In this document: positions 1 through 9,100 of the stretch, piece by piece
Layout: each line of letters starts with the position of its first letter
How positions within the stretch are numbered: position 1 is the first letter of the stretch
Origin: Hydrogenophilus sp.
GTDB taxonomy: Bacteria > Pseudomonadota > Gammaproteobacteria > Burkholderiales > Rhodocyclaceae
Assembly (NCBI GenBank): GCA_026416515.1
Contig: JAOAEZ010000001.1
Location: forward strand, 272,430 to 336,429
Reading direction: 5' to 3'
Length of the DNA: 64,000 nucleotides
Translations under genes and position numbers: made by a program
The notes under the pieces: generated by a model
The model's database searches: none
What the model was told of the DNA's origin: nothing
The model's input: the letters and a program-made list of their open reading frames with translations, nothing else

Positions 1-1208
1 AAGTTGGGACCATCTCCGCCAACGCTGATACGTCGATCGGCGAGATCATCGCTCAGGCGATGGACAAAGTGGGGAAAGAGGGTGTCATTACCGTCGAGGA
101 TGGGAAAAGCCTCGAAAACGAGCTCGAGGTGGTCGAAGGAATGCAGTTCGACCGCGGATATCTTTCCCCTTACTTTATCAACAACCCTGATAAGCAAATT
201 GCGGTATTAGAGAATCCCTATATCTTGCTGCACGATAAAAAGATTAGCTCGATTCGCGATTTGTTGCCGATCCTCGAGCAGGTGGCAAAAGCAGGGCAAC
301 CGCTTTTGATCATCGCTGAGGATGTGGAAGGCGAGGCGCTGGCAACACTCGTAGTGAACAATTTGCGCGGAATCTTGAAGACTTGCGCGGTCAAGGCGCC
401 TGGTTTTGGCGACCGCCGCAAAGCAATGCTCCAGGATATCGCCATCTTGACGGGTGGTACGGTGATTTCAGAAGAGGTCGGTCTCTCGCTTGAGAAAGCG
501 ACGTTGGCCGACCTCGGGCGTGCTAAGCGGGTCGAGGTGGCGAAGGAGAATACGACAATTATCGACGGTGCCGGCGATCCGAAGAAGATCGAGGCGCGGG
601 TGAAGGAGATCCGCGTTCAGATCGAAGAGGCAACCAGCGATTACGATCGCGAAAAACTGCAAGAGCGGGTCGCGAAACTGGCGGGTGGAGTAGCGGTAAT
701 CAAGGTAGGCGCCGCTACCGAGGTGGAAATGAAAGAGAAGAAAGCCCGCGTCGAGGATGCCTTGCATGCAACCCGTGCTGCCGTCGAGGAGGGAATCGTC
801 CCGGGTGGCGGTGTGGCTTTGCTGCGAGCGCGTGAGGCTGCCAAAGCGAAGGGGCTCAAGGGGGCAAACGCCGATCAGGATGCGGGAATCAAGATCGTCC
901 TCCGGGCCGTCGAGCAGCCGCTGCGTGAAATTGTCGCCAACGCGGGCGAGGAGCCCAGCGTTGTGGTGGCGAAGGTGCTCGAGGGAAGCGGTAACTTCGG
1001 GTATAACGCTCAGACGGGTGAATATGGTGATCTGCTGGCGATGGGCGTGATCGACCCGACAAAGGTGACCCGTACGGCGTTGCAGAACGCTGCTTCGGTG
1101 GCGGGGTTGATGCTTACCACCGAGTGCATGGTGGCCGAAGCTCCGAAAGAGGAAAAACCAGCAGCGGGCGCCGGCGGCGGCAATAGCATGGGTGATATGG
1201 ACTTCTAA
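1..1208 (+). CDS. groEL: Chaperonin GroEL (60 kDa), C-terminal part, 5' truncated
   Basis: The reading frame is open from the first bases (codons start at position 3) and lacks roughly the first 150 residues, which lie before the window. GroEL forms the ATP-driven double-ring folding chamber with GroES in the cytoplasm. What is seen is the end of the intermediate domain ([12 protein letters not shown]), the whole apical domain ([34 protein letters not shown]), and the returning intermediate/equatorial part ([48 protein letters not shown]). The tail ends [11 protein letters not shown], so the usual run of GGM repeats is shortened. A strong terminator follows at 1235-1266. No second groEL copy is visible in the window. 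Confidence 0.98.
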   Translation, partial: VGTISANADTSIGEIIAQAMDKVGKEGVITVEDGKSLENELEVVEGMQFDRGYLSPYFINNPDKQIAVLENPYILLHDKKISSIRDLLPILEQVAKAGQPLLIIAEDVEGEALATLVVNNLRGILKTCAVKAPGFGDRRKAMLQDIAILTGGTVISEEVGLSLEKATLADLGRAKRVEVAKENTTIIDGAGDPKKIEARVKEIRVQIEEATSDYDREKLQERVAKLAGGVAVIKVGAATEVEMKEKKARVEDALHATRAAVEEGIVPGGGVALLRAREAAKAKGLKGANADQDAGIKIVLRAVEQPLREIVANAGEEPSVVVAKVLEGSGNFGYNAQTGEYGDLLAMGVIDPTKVTRTALQNAASVAGLMLTTECMVAEAPKEEKPAAGAGGGNSMGDMDF

Positions 1209-1234
1209 AGCCGCGCTCCTTTCGCCTTAGTCTC

Positions 1235-1266
1235 AAAAAGGGCCCCGGAAAGCCGGGGCTTTTTTG
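1235..1266 (+). terminator. Rho-independent terminator of groEL
   Basis: A GCCCCGG stem (1242-1248), AAAG loop and CCGGGGC (1253-1259) are followed by six T. A run of five A precedes the stem, so it could also work on the opposite strand. Confidence 0.9.
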
Positions 1267-1294
1267 TTTTGAGTGAAGTCAAAGAGGGGAATAT

Positions 1295-4156
1295 ATGTTG
1301 TGTTACAGTAATCGCTTATGGGAGGGAAAAGGAGCAGAAGTGCCTGGGTTGAGGAAAATAGCCGATTTGAGTGCCGAAGGGATATTTATACTATTGGTTA
1401 TTGCAAGTGGAGCGGGAATCCTCGGTTGGCAAGAGCAGGTTAAGCGGGAAAAGATAGAAGCCGTCTTGATTCAAGGGTACAGCGAAGTCCACCTCGCCTA
1501 TCGAGCGATACTCGATCAGTACCGTTCTGTAACTCAAGAAATTGTGCGGCACGCTTTGACTCCAGAGGTAATTTCGGAGGTAGCACGGGGGGTCTTAACC
1601 GATAACGAAGAGACAAAACGAATCGCTCGAGGGGCTGTCTATCGTACGCTGCGTCCCCTTTTTCAGAGGCTACAGACGCAGGGGTTTGGACACCTTACTT
1701 TCCATTCCTTCGATGGCGTCGTTTTCTTAAGGATGCATGAACCTACGACAGCGGGCGATCGAAGTGTCGATTTTCGCCCGCTGATTCGCCATGCGCTCGC
1801 TACCCGAGTTCGAAGTGAGGCATTTGAATCGGGGAAATTTGCGGCAGCTTTTCGCTTTGTAGAACCACTTTTCTACGAGGGTTCTTTTTTAGGAGTGGTA
1901 GAGCTAGCGGTCAGTTTTCGACAGCTACAGGTTGCGTTAAATCGAATCGATGGAATGCGGGACTATCGCCTTTACCTTTTTCGAGGCCGTAGCGCAAAGA
2001 TAATGCCGCGCGAACTGCTGCTGTCCGAGCCAAGCCCATTGCATCCAGACCTCCATGGGGAGAATTACCGACTCGGTTTACCGACTCTCTCTTCGCCGCC
2101 GCCGTTGTGGGTTAGCGAGGTAGAACATGCGCTATCGAGGAGACCAAACATCCGGAGAGCGATCGAGGAGGTGAGAACTTTCTACGATGTGGCGATTTTG
2201 GGACACCAAGCAGTGATTGCAGTGGGGATCCCCATTTGGAATATTGAAGGAGAAGCAGAGGGATTTTTGCTATCGTACCATCCACATCCGTTTATCGCGA
2301 GTATAGAGCGAGAAACTCAATTCATTAAGGTGGGAGTAATTGGGGTTACCGCGCTGATCGTCACATTGCTGCTTTTTCTTGCAATGCGCCGCCGTCGGGA
2401 AGCTGAAGAGCGCGCTCAACTGGCTGCCATTATGGAGGCGTTACCCACAGGGTTCTATCAGGAGGATGAAGGCCGACGGGTCGTTCGTGTCAATCATGAA
2501 TTTAGCAAATTGCTGGGATTTTCAATCGATGAGGTAAGGGGGCAAGATGCGCACCGACTTTTTCATGTTCCTATCAGCGGTGTTGAAAGCGATCGTTGCC
2601 CGATTCACGATGCTGTGAAAATAGGAAAGGGATTCTCGGGAGAAACGTGTTTTGTGAACAAAACAGGAGAGAAGATTCCGGTAACCGTGCGGGCGGTACC
2701 GATTATGGTAGAGGGCTACAGGCGCGGTGCTATTACGTTGTTCCAAGATGACCGACCCCGCTTGGCTGCAGAGGAAGAAGTGCGACGTTTGGCGTGGGAA
2801 GATCCTTTGACCGGCTTGCCTAACCGAGCACGAGCAAGGCAGCACATTGACTTTTTGGTAAGAACTTTAAAAGGGCAGAGCGGTTGCTTTGCACTTTTCT
2901 TGATCGGAATCGATCGTTTCAAACAAATCAACGAGACATTCGGACATGAAGCCGGTGATGCAATTCTTAAGGCGCGGGCGAAAACGCTGCAAGCGTTTGC
3001 GGAAACACGACACGGGTTTGTGGCTCGGATGGGGGGAGACGAGTTTTTGCTTTGGTTGGAGATTTCAGTTCCTGACATTGGTAAAGAGAATCACGAAGAG
3101 AAAGATGTCGATTTAAGAAATGAAAACAGCGAACCGACTAAAGAAGCGGAAGAGATTGCGGAGAAGATTTGTGCGTTGTTTTCCGAGTCCTTGAAGATAG
3201 ATGGACGACGAATTGAGACGACAGCAAGCGTTGGCTTGGTGATATTTCCCCAACAGGGGCAAGAAGCAGCGGAACTGCTGCGTCGCGCCGATGTGGCATT
3301 GACTTATGCTAAACGTGAAGGACGAGCTACATGGGTCTTTTACAATGATGAAATCGAATCGCGAACCCGAGAGCGGTTCCAGTTAGAACAAGAATTACGC
3401 GTTGCTGTCCGCCAAGGAGATTTTTCATTGGTCTACCAGCCTAAATATGATCTGTCTACCATGCGACCGACAGGGGTAGAGGCACTCATTCGCTGGAAAT
3501 CTCCAAATCTCGGCTTTGTCCCACCAGATCGCTTTATCGCACTTGCCGAGGAGCTGGGCATTGTTCATGAAATTACCCGCTGGGTCCTGCGAACCGTCGC
3601 TGGCCAGATCTCTAGGTGGGAGAAAGAGGGATTAAAGATTCCGGTGGCCGTTAACTTATCTGCCGCGGATGTGGTGAGCGATGATCTGGTTTCCGAGGTT
3701 GAGAAACTTATTGCTGAATTTGACTTATCGCCGTCGTTCTTAAGCGTTGAGGTAACAGAGCGAGGATTAGTAACTCATCCAGAGGCAGCGCAGCGTGTTT
3801 TGAATGCGTTACGAGGACTTGGGGTTCGTGTGGCATTGGACGATTTCGGTACAGGGTACTCGGCTTTGGCTTATTTGAAGTTTTATCCATTCGATATTCT
3901 TAAGATCGATAAAACATTTGTATTTGATGCACCCGATAACCCTAAGAGCGCAGGAATCGTACGAGCCGTGATGGCGATGGCGCAACATTTTGGATTCCGA
4001 GTAGTTGCCGAAGGGGTAGAGACCGCAGCCCACGCACGATGGTTGCAGGAGAGCGGCTGCCATGAAGGTCAAGGATATTTTTTCGCTAAACCGATTTCAG
4101 CTGAAAGTTTAGCGGATTGGTGGCGTTCTCCTCCGCCCGTCGATTTGAAAGAATAA
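1295..4156 (+). CDS. Membrane sensor diguanylate cyclase/phosphodiesterase (PAS-GGDEF-EAL)
   Basis: A 953-residue protein that makes and/or breaks cyclic di-GMP. One membrane segment near residues 29-47 and a second near 345-365 (VGVIGVTALIVTLLLFLAM) bracket a roughly 300-residue periplasmic sensor region. A PAS domain (about 380-490), a GGDEF domain with intact GGDEF at about 580-584, and an EAL domain with EALIRW at about 729 follow. EAL catalytic elements are present: NLSA, EVTERG, DDFGTGYSAL, KIDKTF, VAEGVET. The inhibitory RxxD site normally nine residues before GGDEF is absent (T at -9, G at -6), so product inhibition of the cyclase is unlikely to be of the usual type. ATG 1295 has GAGGGGA just upstream. 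It stands alone after the groEL terminator and converges on the MBL gene. Substrate of the sensor is unknown. Confidence 0.93.
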   Translation: MLCYSNRLWEGKGAEVPGLRKIADLSAEGIFILLVIASGAGILGWQEQVKREKIEAVLIQGYSEVHLAYRAILDQYRSVTQEIVRHALTPEVISEVARGVLTDNEETKRIARGAVYRTLRPLFQRLQTQGFGHLTFHSFDGVVFLRMHEPTTAGDRSVDFRPLIRHALATRVRSEAFESGKFAAAFRFVEPLFYEGSFLGVVELAVSFRQLQVALNRIDGMRDYRLYLFRGRSAKIMPRELLLSEPSPLHPDLHGENYRLGLPTLSSPPPLWVSEVEHALSRRPNIRRAIEEVRTFYDVAILGHQAVIAVGIPIWNIEGEAEGFLLSYHPHPFIASIERETQFIKVGVIGVTALIVTLLLFLAMRRRREAEERAQLAAIMEALPTGFYQEDEGRRVVRVNHEFSKLLGFSIDEVRGQDAHRLFHVPISGVESDRCPIHDAVKIGKGFSGETCFVNKTGEKIPVTVRAVPIMVEGYRRGAITLFQDDRPRLAAEEEVRRLAWEDPLTGLPNRARARQHIDFLVRTLKGQSGCFALFLIGIDRFKQINETFGHEAGDAILKARAKTLQAFAETRHGFVARMGGDEFLLWLEISVPDIGKENHEEKDVDLRNENSEPTKEAEEIAEKICALFSESLKIDGRRIETTASVGLVIFPQQGQEAAELLRRADVALTYAKREGRATWVFYNDEIESRTRERFQLEQELRVAVRQGDFSLVYQPKYDLSTMRPTGVEALIRWKSPNLGFVPPDRFIALAEELGIVHEITRWVLRTVAGQISRWEKEGLKIPVAVNLSAADVVSDDLVSEVEKLIAEFDLSPSFLSVEVTERGLVTHPEAAQRVLNALRGLGVRVALDDFGTGYSALAYLKFYPFDILKIDKTFVFDAPDNPKSAGIVRAVMAMAQHFGFRVVAEGVETAAHARWLQESGCHEGQGYFFAKPISAESLADWWRSPPPVDLKE

Positions 4157-4179
4157 AAATAGATTTTAGTACCGTATAG

Positions 4180-4854
4180 TCATCCGGAAAAGGATCCGAC
4201 AAACGGATTGGAGAGACGTTCTTCCCCAATCATTCCTGTCGGACCATGGCCGGGAATAAAGATAGTGTCGGGAGGAAGGGTAAAGAGCTGTTCCCGGATG
4301 CCGGTGAGAAGAGAACGCCCATCGCCGCGCGGAAAATCGGTCCGACCGATCGAGCCAACAAAAAGGATGTCACCGACGAGGAGAAGGCGAGCATCCGGTT
4401 GATGGAAAAAGAGATGCCCCGGTGTATGACCGGGGAGATGACCTACGGTAAAGGAGATCGTGCCAACGGTAAGGGTGTCGGCAGCGCTGAGCCACCGGTC
4501 TGGATGAAAAGAACGGGTGGGGGGAAAGCCGAACTCCCTTGCTTGAAGGTCGAGCGCGTCGAGCCAGAAAGCATCGTCGCAGTGGGGTCCTAAGATCGGG
4601 ATGTGAAACCGGGTAGCGAGAAAGGGTGCTCCTCCTACGTGATCGATATGGCCATGGGTGAGCCAAATCGCGGTCGGCTTTAGCTGTTCATCAGCGATAG
4701 CGGCGGTAATTCGGTCAATCTCGCCACCGGGGTCGACAATAACCGCTTCCCCGGTGGTTCGATCCCAAAGGATCGTGCAATTTTGCGCGAAAGAGGTAAC
4801 CGGCACGATCCGCCATTCCAGCGGAGGATAGGTGTCCCCATCGTCAGAATTCAT
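4180..4854 (-). CDS. MBL-fold metallohydrolase, glyoxalase II-like
   Basis: A 224-residue cytoplasmic metallo-beta-lactamase-fold hydrolase. The dinuclear-metal signature THGHIDH is at about residues 61-67, with later metal ligands in GHTPGH, VGDILF and PGHGP. It is shorter than classic GloB (about 250) and matches the single-domain 'hydroxyacylglutathione hydrolase-like' group, so the natural substrate (S-lactoylglutathione, a persulfide or other thioester) cannot be assigned. Its ATG overlaps the stop of the FlgO-like gene by four bases (ATGA), which implies translational coupling with that lipoprotein gene. Confidence 0.88.
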   Translation of the reverse strand: MNSDDGDTYPPLEWRIVPVTSFAQNCTILWDRTTGEAVIVDPGGEIDRITAAIADEQLKPTAIWLTHGHIDHVGGAPFLATRFHIPILGPHCDDAFWLDALDLQAREFGFPPTRSFHPDRWLSAADTLTVGTISFTVGHLPGHTPGHLFFHQPDARLLLVGDILFVGSIGRTDFPRGDGRSLLTGIREQLFTLPPDTIFIPGHGPTGMIGEERLSNPFVGSFSG

Positions 4855-5396
4855 CGCAGGAGGCTCCGTACATGCCCATCCATCGAGAGGATGGCATCGT
4901 CGGCGGCAAGAATGGTGCCGGTGACCGGGTCAACGAGCTTAACATTAATGTGCACGGCACGCTTGCCTGCGGCGTAGGTACCTACTACAACGGCGCGCGC
5001 CGCTTGTTGCTCGGCGATTTCGGTGAGCTCACGTGCCAACATCAATTCCCCCGTTGCTTTTTTGACAAATAGGGAAGTGCGGAGCTTTACCTCCGTAACA
5101 GTAAAGCCCTTAGCAACTAAGCGAGAGCCAATTTGTTCGCTCAACGCGCGCCCAAGGGTAGTGGAGTGTTCGAGTTGATCGACGTCTACGAGGGTGGAAA
5201 CCAGAACCGGGCCGCTCTTGACCCACTCAGGGGCACGGCTGGCCAACGAGTCGGCGAGCGCTTGGGCAGTTTCGAGTACCTGTCGAGGGTTGTCGGTGGA
5301 GGGAGGAGGAGGGGCAGAAGTAGCGCATCCTCCTAGAAAAACAGCTAAGAGAGCACAAAAACTAAAGAAATAGAGACGGAGGGTGTCGACAAACAT
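4851..5396 (-). CDS. FlgO-like outer-membrane lipoprotein
   Basis: A 181-residue protein with a lipoprotein signal (hydrophobic stretch then lipobox LGGC, Cys24). The body follows the FlgO-domain pattern: VLVSTLVDVDQL, then STLGRALSEQIGSRL, then KGFTVTEVKLR, then LARELTEIAE, then VVVGTYAAG and VNVKLVD-like ends (here INVKLVD). FlgO proteins associate with the outer membrane near the flagellum in Vibrio and its relatives, but no flagellar gene is next to this copy. It sits three bases after another lipoprotein gene and overlaps the downstream hydrolase by four bases, so the three are probably one transcript. AGGA lies upstream of ATG 5396. Confidence 0.8.
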   Translation of the reverse strand: MFVDTLRLYFFSFCALLAVFLGGCATSAPPPPSTDNPRQVLETAQALADSLASRAPEWVKSGPVLVSTLVDVDQLEHSTTLGRALSEQIGSRLVAKGFTVTEVKLRTSLFVKKATGELMLARELTEIAEQQAARAVVVGTYAAGKRAVHINVKLVDPVTGTILAADDAILSMDGHVRSLLR

Positions 5397-5399
5397 CGA

Positions 5400-6119
5400 T
5401 CAGCTTCCTTTTACAGGTAAAACCGCAGGCGGTAGAGGAGGAGATGGGGGCGGTTGATACAGCGCAAGATCATCTGTCGCGAGATAATAAATATCTGTCG
5501 TACGGGCTAGGTAAACACCGTCGCGTACCGCACTGGCGCTAACCATTACCTCAATTTCGGGGATAGCTCCACTGGCAAATTGACTGGTTTGAATGCGCCA
5601 AATATCGGCGGCGGCTAGACCTGTAAGAACTGCAGCCCCTGGGGAGAAATGGTGCCAGATGCCGATCTCCGGGTTGTCGCTGAGAGCAACCAGCCCTCCG
5701 GCCAAAAGCGCCCAGCTGGTGAATTTACCGTCAGGAGGGCGGCTGGTAAACCGTTGGGCGTGGATATCAAGACGAATGACGATCTCAGCGGGGATTTCGG
5801 TCTGAACTTTCCACCCTTGGGTAACAAGTTCCGTGGTGATAGTGTGAACGAGAGCGCGTTCAAACGACGAAGGCCGATCACTGGTGGCAACCGCTACGGT
5901 TGGGCAGATCATCGGTGCTGCGCGACATCCTTGGTCCGCTGCGATCGCATGGGAGAGACGCGCGGCAATGCTCTGTCCAATCACCCGCCAGTGGTGGGCT
6001 GATTGCAACTTTTCTTGCTGGCTGGTCGGAAAATTGACTGCGATCGGAACCTCACTGTAAGGGGTGGCACAACCTGCCGCCAGGAGGGAGACCCACGTTA
6101 AAAAAAGAGGTTGTTTCAT
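5400..6119 (-). CDS. Putative lipoprotein of unknown function
   Basis: A 239-residue protein that starts MKQPLFLTW and has a lipobox AAGC at about residues 14-17, so it is exported and lipidated. I chose ATG 6119 because AGGAGC lies six bases upstream and the longer frame has no signal. The middle has a hydrophobic segment around LLAGGLVAL. The C-terminus is proline-rich (PPPSPPLPP). Two further cysteines (near CRAAPMICP) might form a disulfide. I do not recognise the family. It heads the lipoprotein-FlgO-hydrolase set and follows the ParA-like ATPase gene on the same strand. Confidence 0.7.
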   Translation of the reverse strand: MKQPLFLTWVSLLAAGCATPYSEVPIAVNFPTSQQEKLQSAHHWRVIGQSIAARLSHAIAADQGCRAAPMICPTVAVATSDRPSSFERALVHTITTELVTQGWKVQTEIPAEIVIRLDIHAQRFTSRPPDGKFTSWALLAGGLVALSDNPEIGIWHHFSPGAAVLTGLAAADIWRIQTSQFASGAIPEIEVMVSASAVRDGVYLARTTDIYYLATDDLALYQPPPSPPLPPAVLPVKGS

Positions 6120-6148
6120 GGATGCTCCTGTTGCAGAAAAAATCGTCA

Positions 6149-6835
6149 TCATCGGCGGTAACGAAGGGGTATCTCTTCATCGGGGATGCGATAGTCGTTT
6201 TCATCATCTTCAGAGTCGATTATTCCGTCAGAAAGATCTAAAAGTTCAATCATCTGCCGAGCAAACTGCCGAGCAGCGTTGTTCAAGGGAGTGGGCAGGG
6301 TGTTGGGGATTTGTTTGAGGAGCAATAGCTTTGTAGCAGAGAGCGCAGGTACCGGTTTTAGGATGCGGTCCCGATAGGGAGCCATCATCTGCGCCACCAG
6401 TTTGTCGGCAGCCTGTTTCTGCCACTGGTTGTTGAGGGGCCACTGGGAGGGAACTGCATAAGCGCGGGGAAATTGCTCCAGGTCGCGGATCACAGTGCGG
6501 ATATCTTCCGCCGACTCACGGAAGGGGAGTAGAACGAGGTCTGAGAGCGCATATAAGCGCTTGTCCATCTCTGGACGATTTCCTCCCCCGTCGATGACTC
6601 CAACCCAATCGTTTAGGGAGCGCAATTTACCTACAATCCGCTCAAGCATTGCTGGAGAGCGGGCGTCGGCAATAACATAGCGCCGACCCTCCGGTGTGAG
6701 CGGTTCACGCGCCGTATCCGTAATAATACACGCCGACTTTTGCCCTAAGAGACCCAACCCGTGGCACAAGAGGTGCGATAGGGTTGTCTTACCGGTCCCT
6801 CCTTTGTTACCGATGATTGCGATGAGGATCGCCAT
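6149..6835 (-). CDS. ParA/MinD-family ATPase
   Basis: A 228-residue cytoplasmic P-loop ATPase with the deviant Walker A KGGTGKTT at residues 11-18 and a Walker B region WVGVIDGGG. It resembles the short orphan ParA-like proteins that position cargo or membrane complexes. There is no ParB or parS nearby, and it is not next to an origin region as far as can be seen. ATG 6835 is preceded by AGGAAG seven bases upstream; the longer frame to 6931 has no start signal and overlaps the methyltransferase. Its first 29 bases overlap the end of that upstream gene, so the two are probably co-translated. The acidic C-terminus (SEDDEND) is unusual. Cargo is unknown. Confidence 0.82.
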   Translation of the reverse strand: MAILIAIIGNKGGTGKTTLSHLLCHGLGLLGQKSACIITDTAREPLTPEGRRYVIADARSPAMLERIVGKLRSLNDWVGVIDGGGNRPEMDKRLYALSDLVLLPFRESAEDIRTVIRDLEQFPRAYAVPSQWPLNNQWQKQAADKLVAQMMAPYRDRILKPVPALSATKLLLLKQIPNTLPTPLNNAARQFARQMIELLDLSDGIIDSEDDENDYRIPDEEIPLRYRR

Positions 6836-7679
6836 CGCAGTCTTCCTGCACTGAACGTTTAAAGAGATTATCGGCAGGACAACTATTTTTTTTAGACCGA
6901 AAAAGGGGGAAAAGGTTGCTTTTTTCCCCATGGGTAGAGAAGAAAAGATAGCAGTAGAGAGACTCGGTTTTCCCTCGACCTATGGGGATAATATGAGCGG
7001 GAGGAAGGTTGGGTAGCGGGAAACTATTGCTGATAAGGATGGAGTGGGGCGAGAGTTCTGTGATGGCTTTAGCTTCAACGGCAGCCATCGGCGCAGGAGA
7101 GAGGAAACAGTAAAGCCATTCGAATTCACCCCACGGGTAAATAAAGGCATTACCTCGCCGAACGGTAAGATTTGAAATTCCGAAAGAGCGGATCTTTGAG
7201 ATTAAGTAAGGAAGAAGAGCAGCTTCGATACCCGTAAAATGACCGTTTGGAAAGCGTTTTGCGAGGGGAATTAAAAGAGTACCAATTCCGCAACCGATAT
7301 CCAGAAAACGAAAAGATCGATCGGAGGGGAGCAGCGCCGCAACCGCTGCGATGGCGGCTTGGTTAGAAAGGTAGAGGGGAACTTGGGTACGGGCAGTGTT
7401 GCCGAATACTAGAAAAAGAAAAAGAGCGCAGAGAAGGTAAATAAGGGGTGGGAGGTTAAGGTGGCTGGCGAGATAGAGAGCAGGAGTAAAAGAGAGGTGA
7501 ATGACGATCCACCACCACGATCGATGGAGGAAATAGCCAATCGCGGCGGAGACGATGGCTTGTAGGATTACGGCGGCAAGCAGTTGCCTCGGAAGGAGGG
7601 CTAGATAGACGGAAACCCCTACCACACTCCACCCCCCGATCTGCGTGAGAAGCATTGCGAAAAGAGGGGAGCGTTTCAT
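6807..7679 (-). CDS. Membrane-anchored class I SAM-dependent methyltransferase
   Basis: A 290-residue protein. The first 95 residues hold about four hydrophobic segments (roughly 8-28, 33-50, 56-72, 77-95). The soluble part has the Rossmann motif I FLDIGCGIG at about 125-133 and an acidic loop after beta-2 (FTGIEA), typical of class I methyltransferases. The substrate is unknown; membrane tethering suggests a lipid, quinone or membrane protein. The last about 50 residues are encoded across the start of the ParA-like gene (29-base overlap). No clear Shine-Dalgarno precedes ATG 7679. Confidence 0.8.
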   Translation of the reverse strand: MKRSPLFAMLLTQIGGWSVVGVSVYLALLPRQLLAAVILQAIVSAAIGYFLHRSWWWIVIHLSFTPALYLASHLNLPPLIYLLCALFLFLVFGNTARTQVPLYLSNQAAIAAVAALLPSDRSFRFLDIGCGIGTLLIPLAKRFPNGHFTGIEAALLPYLISKIRSFGISNLTVRRGNAFIYPWGEFEWLYCFLSPAPMAAVEAKAITELSPHSILISNSFPLPNLPPAHIIPIGRGKTESLYCYLFFSTHGEKSNLFPLFRSKKNSCPADNLFKRSVQEDCDGDPHRNHR

Positions 7680-7708
7680 TAAGGTTTATAGCTTTTGCGG
7701 GGATAGAT

Positions 7709-9100
7709 TCATTGTTCCAGGGAATCGGAGGAGATAGCCTTGTTTTTTAAGGAGGGAGAAAGATCGACACCTTCTCGTGTCTTATGAAGGAGACGATAGG
7801 CATGGCGTTCGCTAATTCCAAGGAGTCGTGCCAATTCGCGTGGCCGATGATCCGCGCGGATCATCGCCTCGGCAAGTAACGCTGTTTCCGCTTCCGCTAA
7901 GGTGGGGAAATGGTCAAACGCTAGGGTAAAACGCGGTAGAGAGCGGCGGGCGATGGAGAGAAATGCAAAATGGTCCGGCTCAAGGCGTGGTGCCTCGCCG
8001 GCAAGGATCGTAGCGCGTTCAATCGCGTTGGCGAGCTCCCGTACATTTCCAGGCCAGTCGTACTCAAGAAGAAGAGAGATGGCCGCTGGGCTTAATTCTT
8101 TGCCCCGGCCGCGAGGAGAGCGAGTAAGCAGATGCCGAGCAAGCAATGGAATGTCGTCTCGCCGCGCCCGCAGGGGGGGAACTTCAATAACAAACGAGGT
8201 CAGGCGATAATATAGATCAGATCGAAATGTGCCCTCTGCGACCATTTCAGATAGTGGGCGGTGGGTGGCGGCAATAAAGCGGGCGTGACAGGTGAGATTT
8301 TTGACGCCACCGACACGCCGAAAAGTGCGATTTTCGAGCAATCTTAGAAATTTAGCCTGTTGGCTAAGAGGCAATTCTCCGATCTCGTCTAAAAAAAGAG
8401 TTCCTTCCCCAACTTCTTCTACGATGCCGCGCTTTTGTCGGTCTGCGCCTGTAAAAGATCCCCGCTCATGCCCAAAGAGTTCTGACTCAAAAAGCGTGTC
8501 GGTTAGACCCGTACAGTCAAGCGTTAGGAAAGGTTGGTCTCTGCGGGGGCTAGCGCGGTGGATTGCCGCTGCGACCAGCTCTTTACCGGTTCCGCTTTCC
8601 CCGAGAATGAGAACGGTCGTTTCTGTCGGGGCGACCGCAGCGATTTGTGCCCGCAGGTTAGAAATGGCTTTGCTTTCGCCGATGATCTGATCCCGCATAT
8701 AGTGTGCCAATTGCCGACGGTAGAGGCGATTGGCGCGCTTGAGGTCTGTCCATTCCAACGCTCGTTTGACCGCTAATTCGAGGTCGGCGAGATCGACGGG
8801 TTTCGTCAGATAGTCGATTGCTCCTGCTCGAACCAAATTGACCGCAGAACGGATCGATCCATAGCCGGTAAGGACGATGACCGGATAGTCTGCCGCAAGA
8901 CGAGGTAGAGCCGTTTCTCCTGTAGTGTCCGGTAGTTTGTAATCGAGGATGATCAGCGCTGGTTCTAGGGCTGCAAGTTTAGCTTCTGCCTCCCGCCAAT
9001 TTCCTGCTCCATCGGTTGCGAAACCCATCGCGGCGAGGCGCTCTTCGAGGAGTTTCCGAAAAATAGTGTCGTCATCGATTACAAAGAGGAGGGGCTGCAT
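7709..9100 (-). CDS. Sigma-54-dependent response regulator, NtrC family
   Basis: A 463-residue transcription activator. Receiver domain: acidic pocket VIDDD, phospho-acceptor Asp53 (ILDYKLP), Thr near 78 and Lys100 (YLTKPVD). AAA+ domain: Walker A GESGTGKE at 167-174, sigma-54 loop GSFTGA at 214-219 (the usual form is GAFTGA; Ser at the second place is a mild variant), and Walker B TLFLDEIGEL. The C-terminal Fis-type helix-turn-helix is at about 420-446 (ELARLLGISERHAYRLL). It overlaps the kinase gene by 22 bases, so it is its cognate partner. The candidate sigma-54 promoter at 16384-16397 with two upstream palindromes is the most likely target in the window; that link is inference. Confidence 0.95.
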   Translation of the reverse strand: MQPLLFVIDDDTIFRKLLEERLAAMGFATDGAGNWREAEAKLAALEPALIILDYKLPDTTGETALPRLAADYPVIVLTGYGSIRSAVNLVRAGAIDYLTKPVDLADLELAVKRALEWTDLKRANRLYRRQLAHYMRDQIIGESKAISNLRAQIAAVAPTETTVLILGESGTGKELVAAAIHRASPRRDQPFLTLDCTGLTDTLFESELFGHERGSFTGADRQKRGIVEEVGEGTLFLDEIGELPLSQQAKFLRLLENRTFRRVGGVKNLTCHARFIAATHRPLSEMVAEGTFRSDLYYRLTSFVIEVPPLRARRDDIPLLARHLLTRSPRGRGKELSPAAISLLLEYDWPGNVRELANAIERATILAGEAPRLEPDHFAFLSIARRSLPRFTLAFDHFPTLAEAETALLAEAMIRADHRPRELARLLGISERHAYRLLHKTREGVDLSPSLKNKAISSDSLEQ

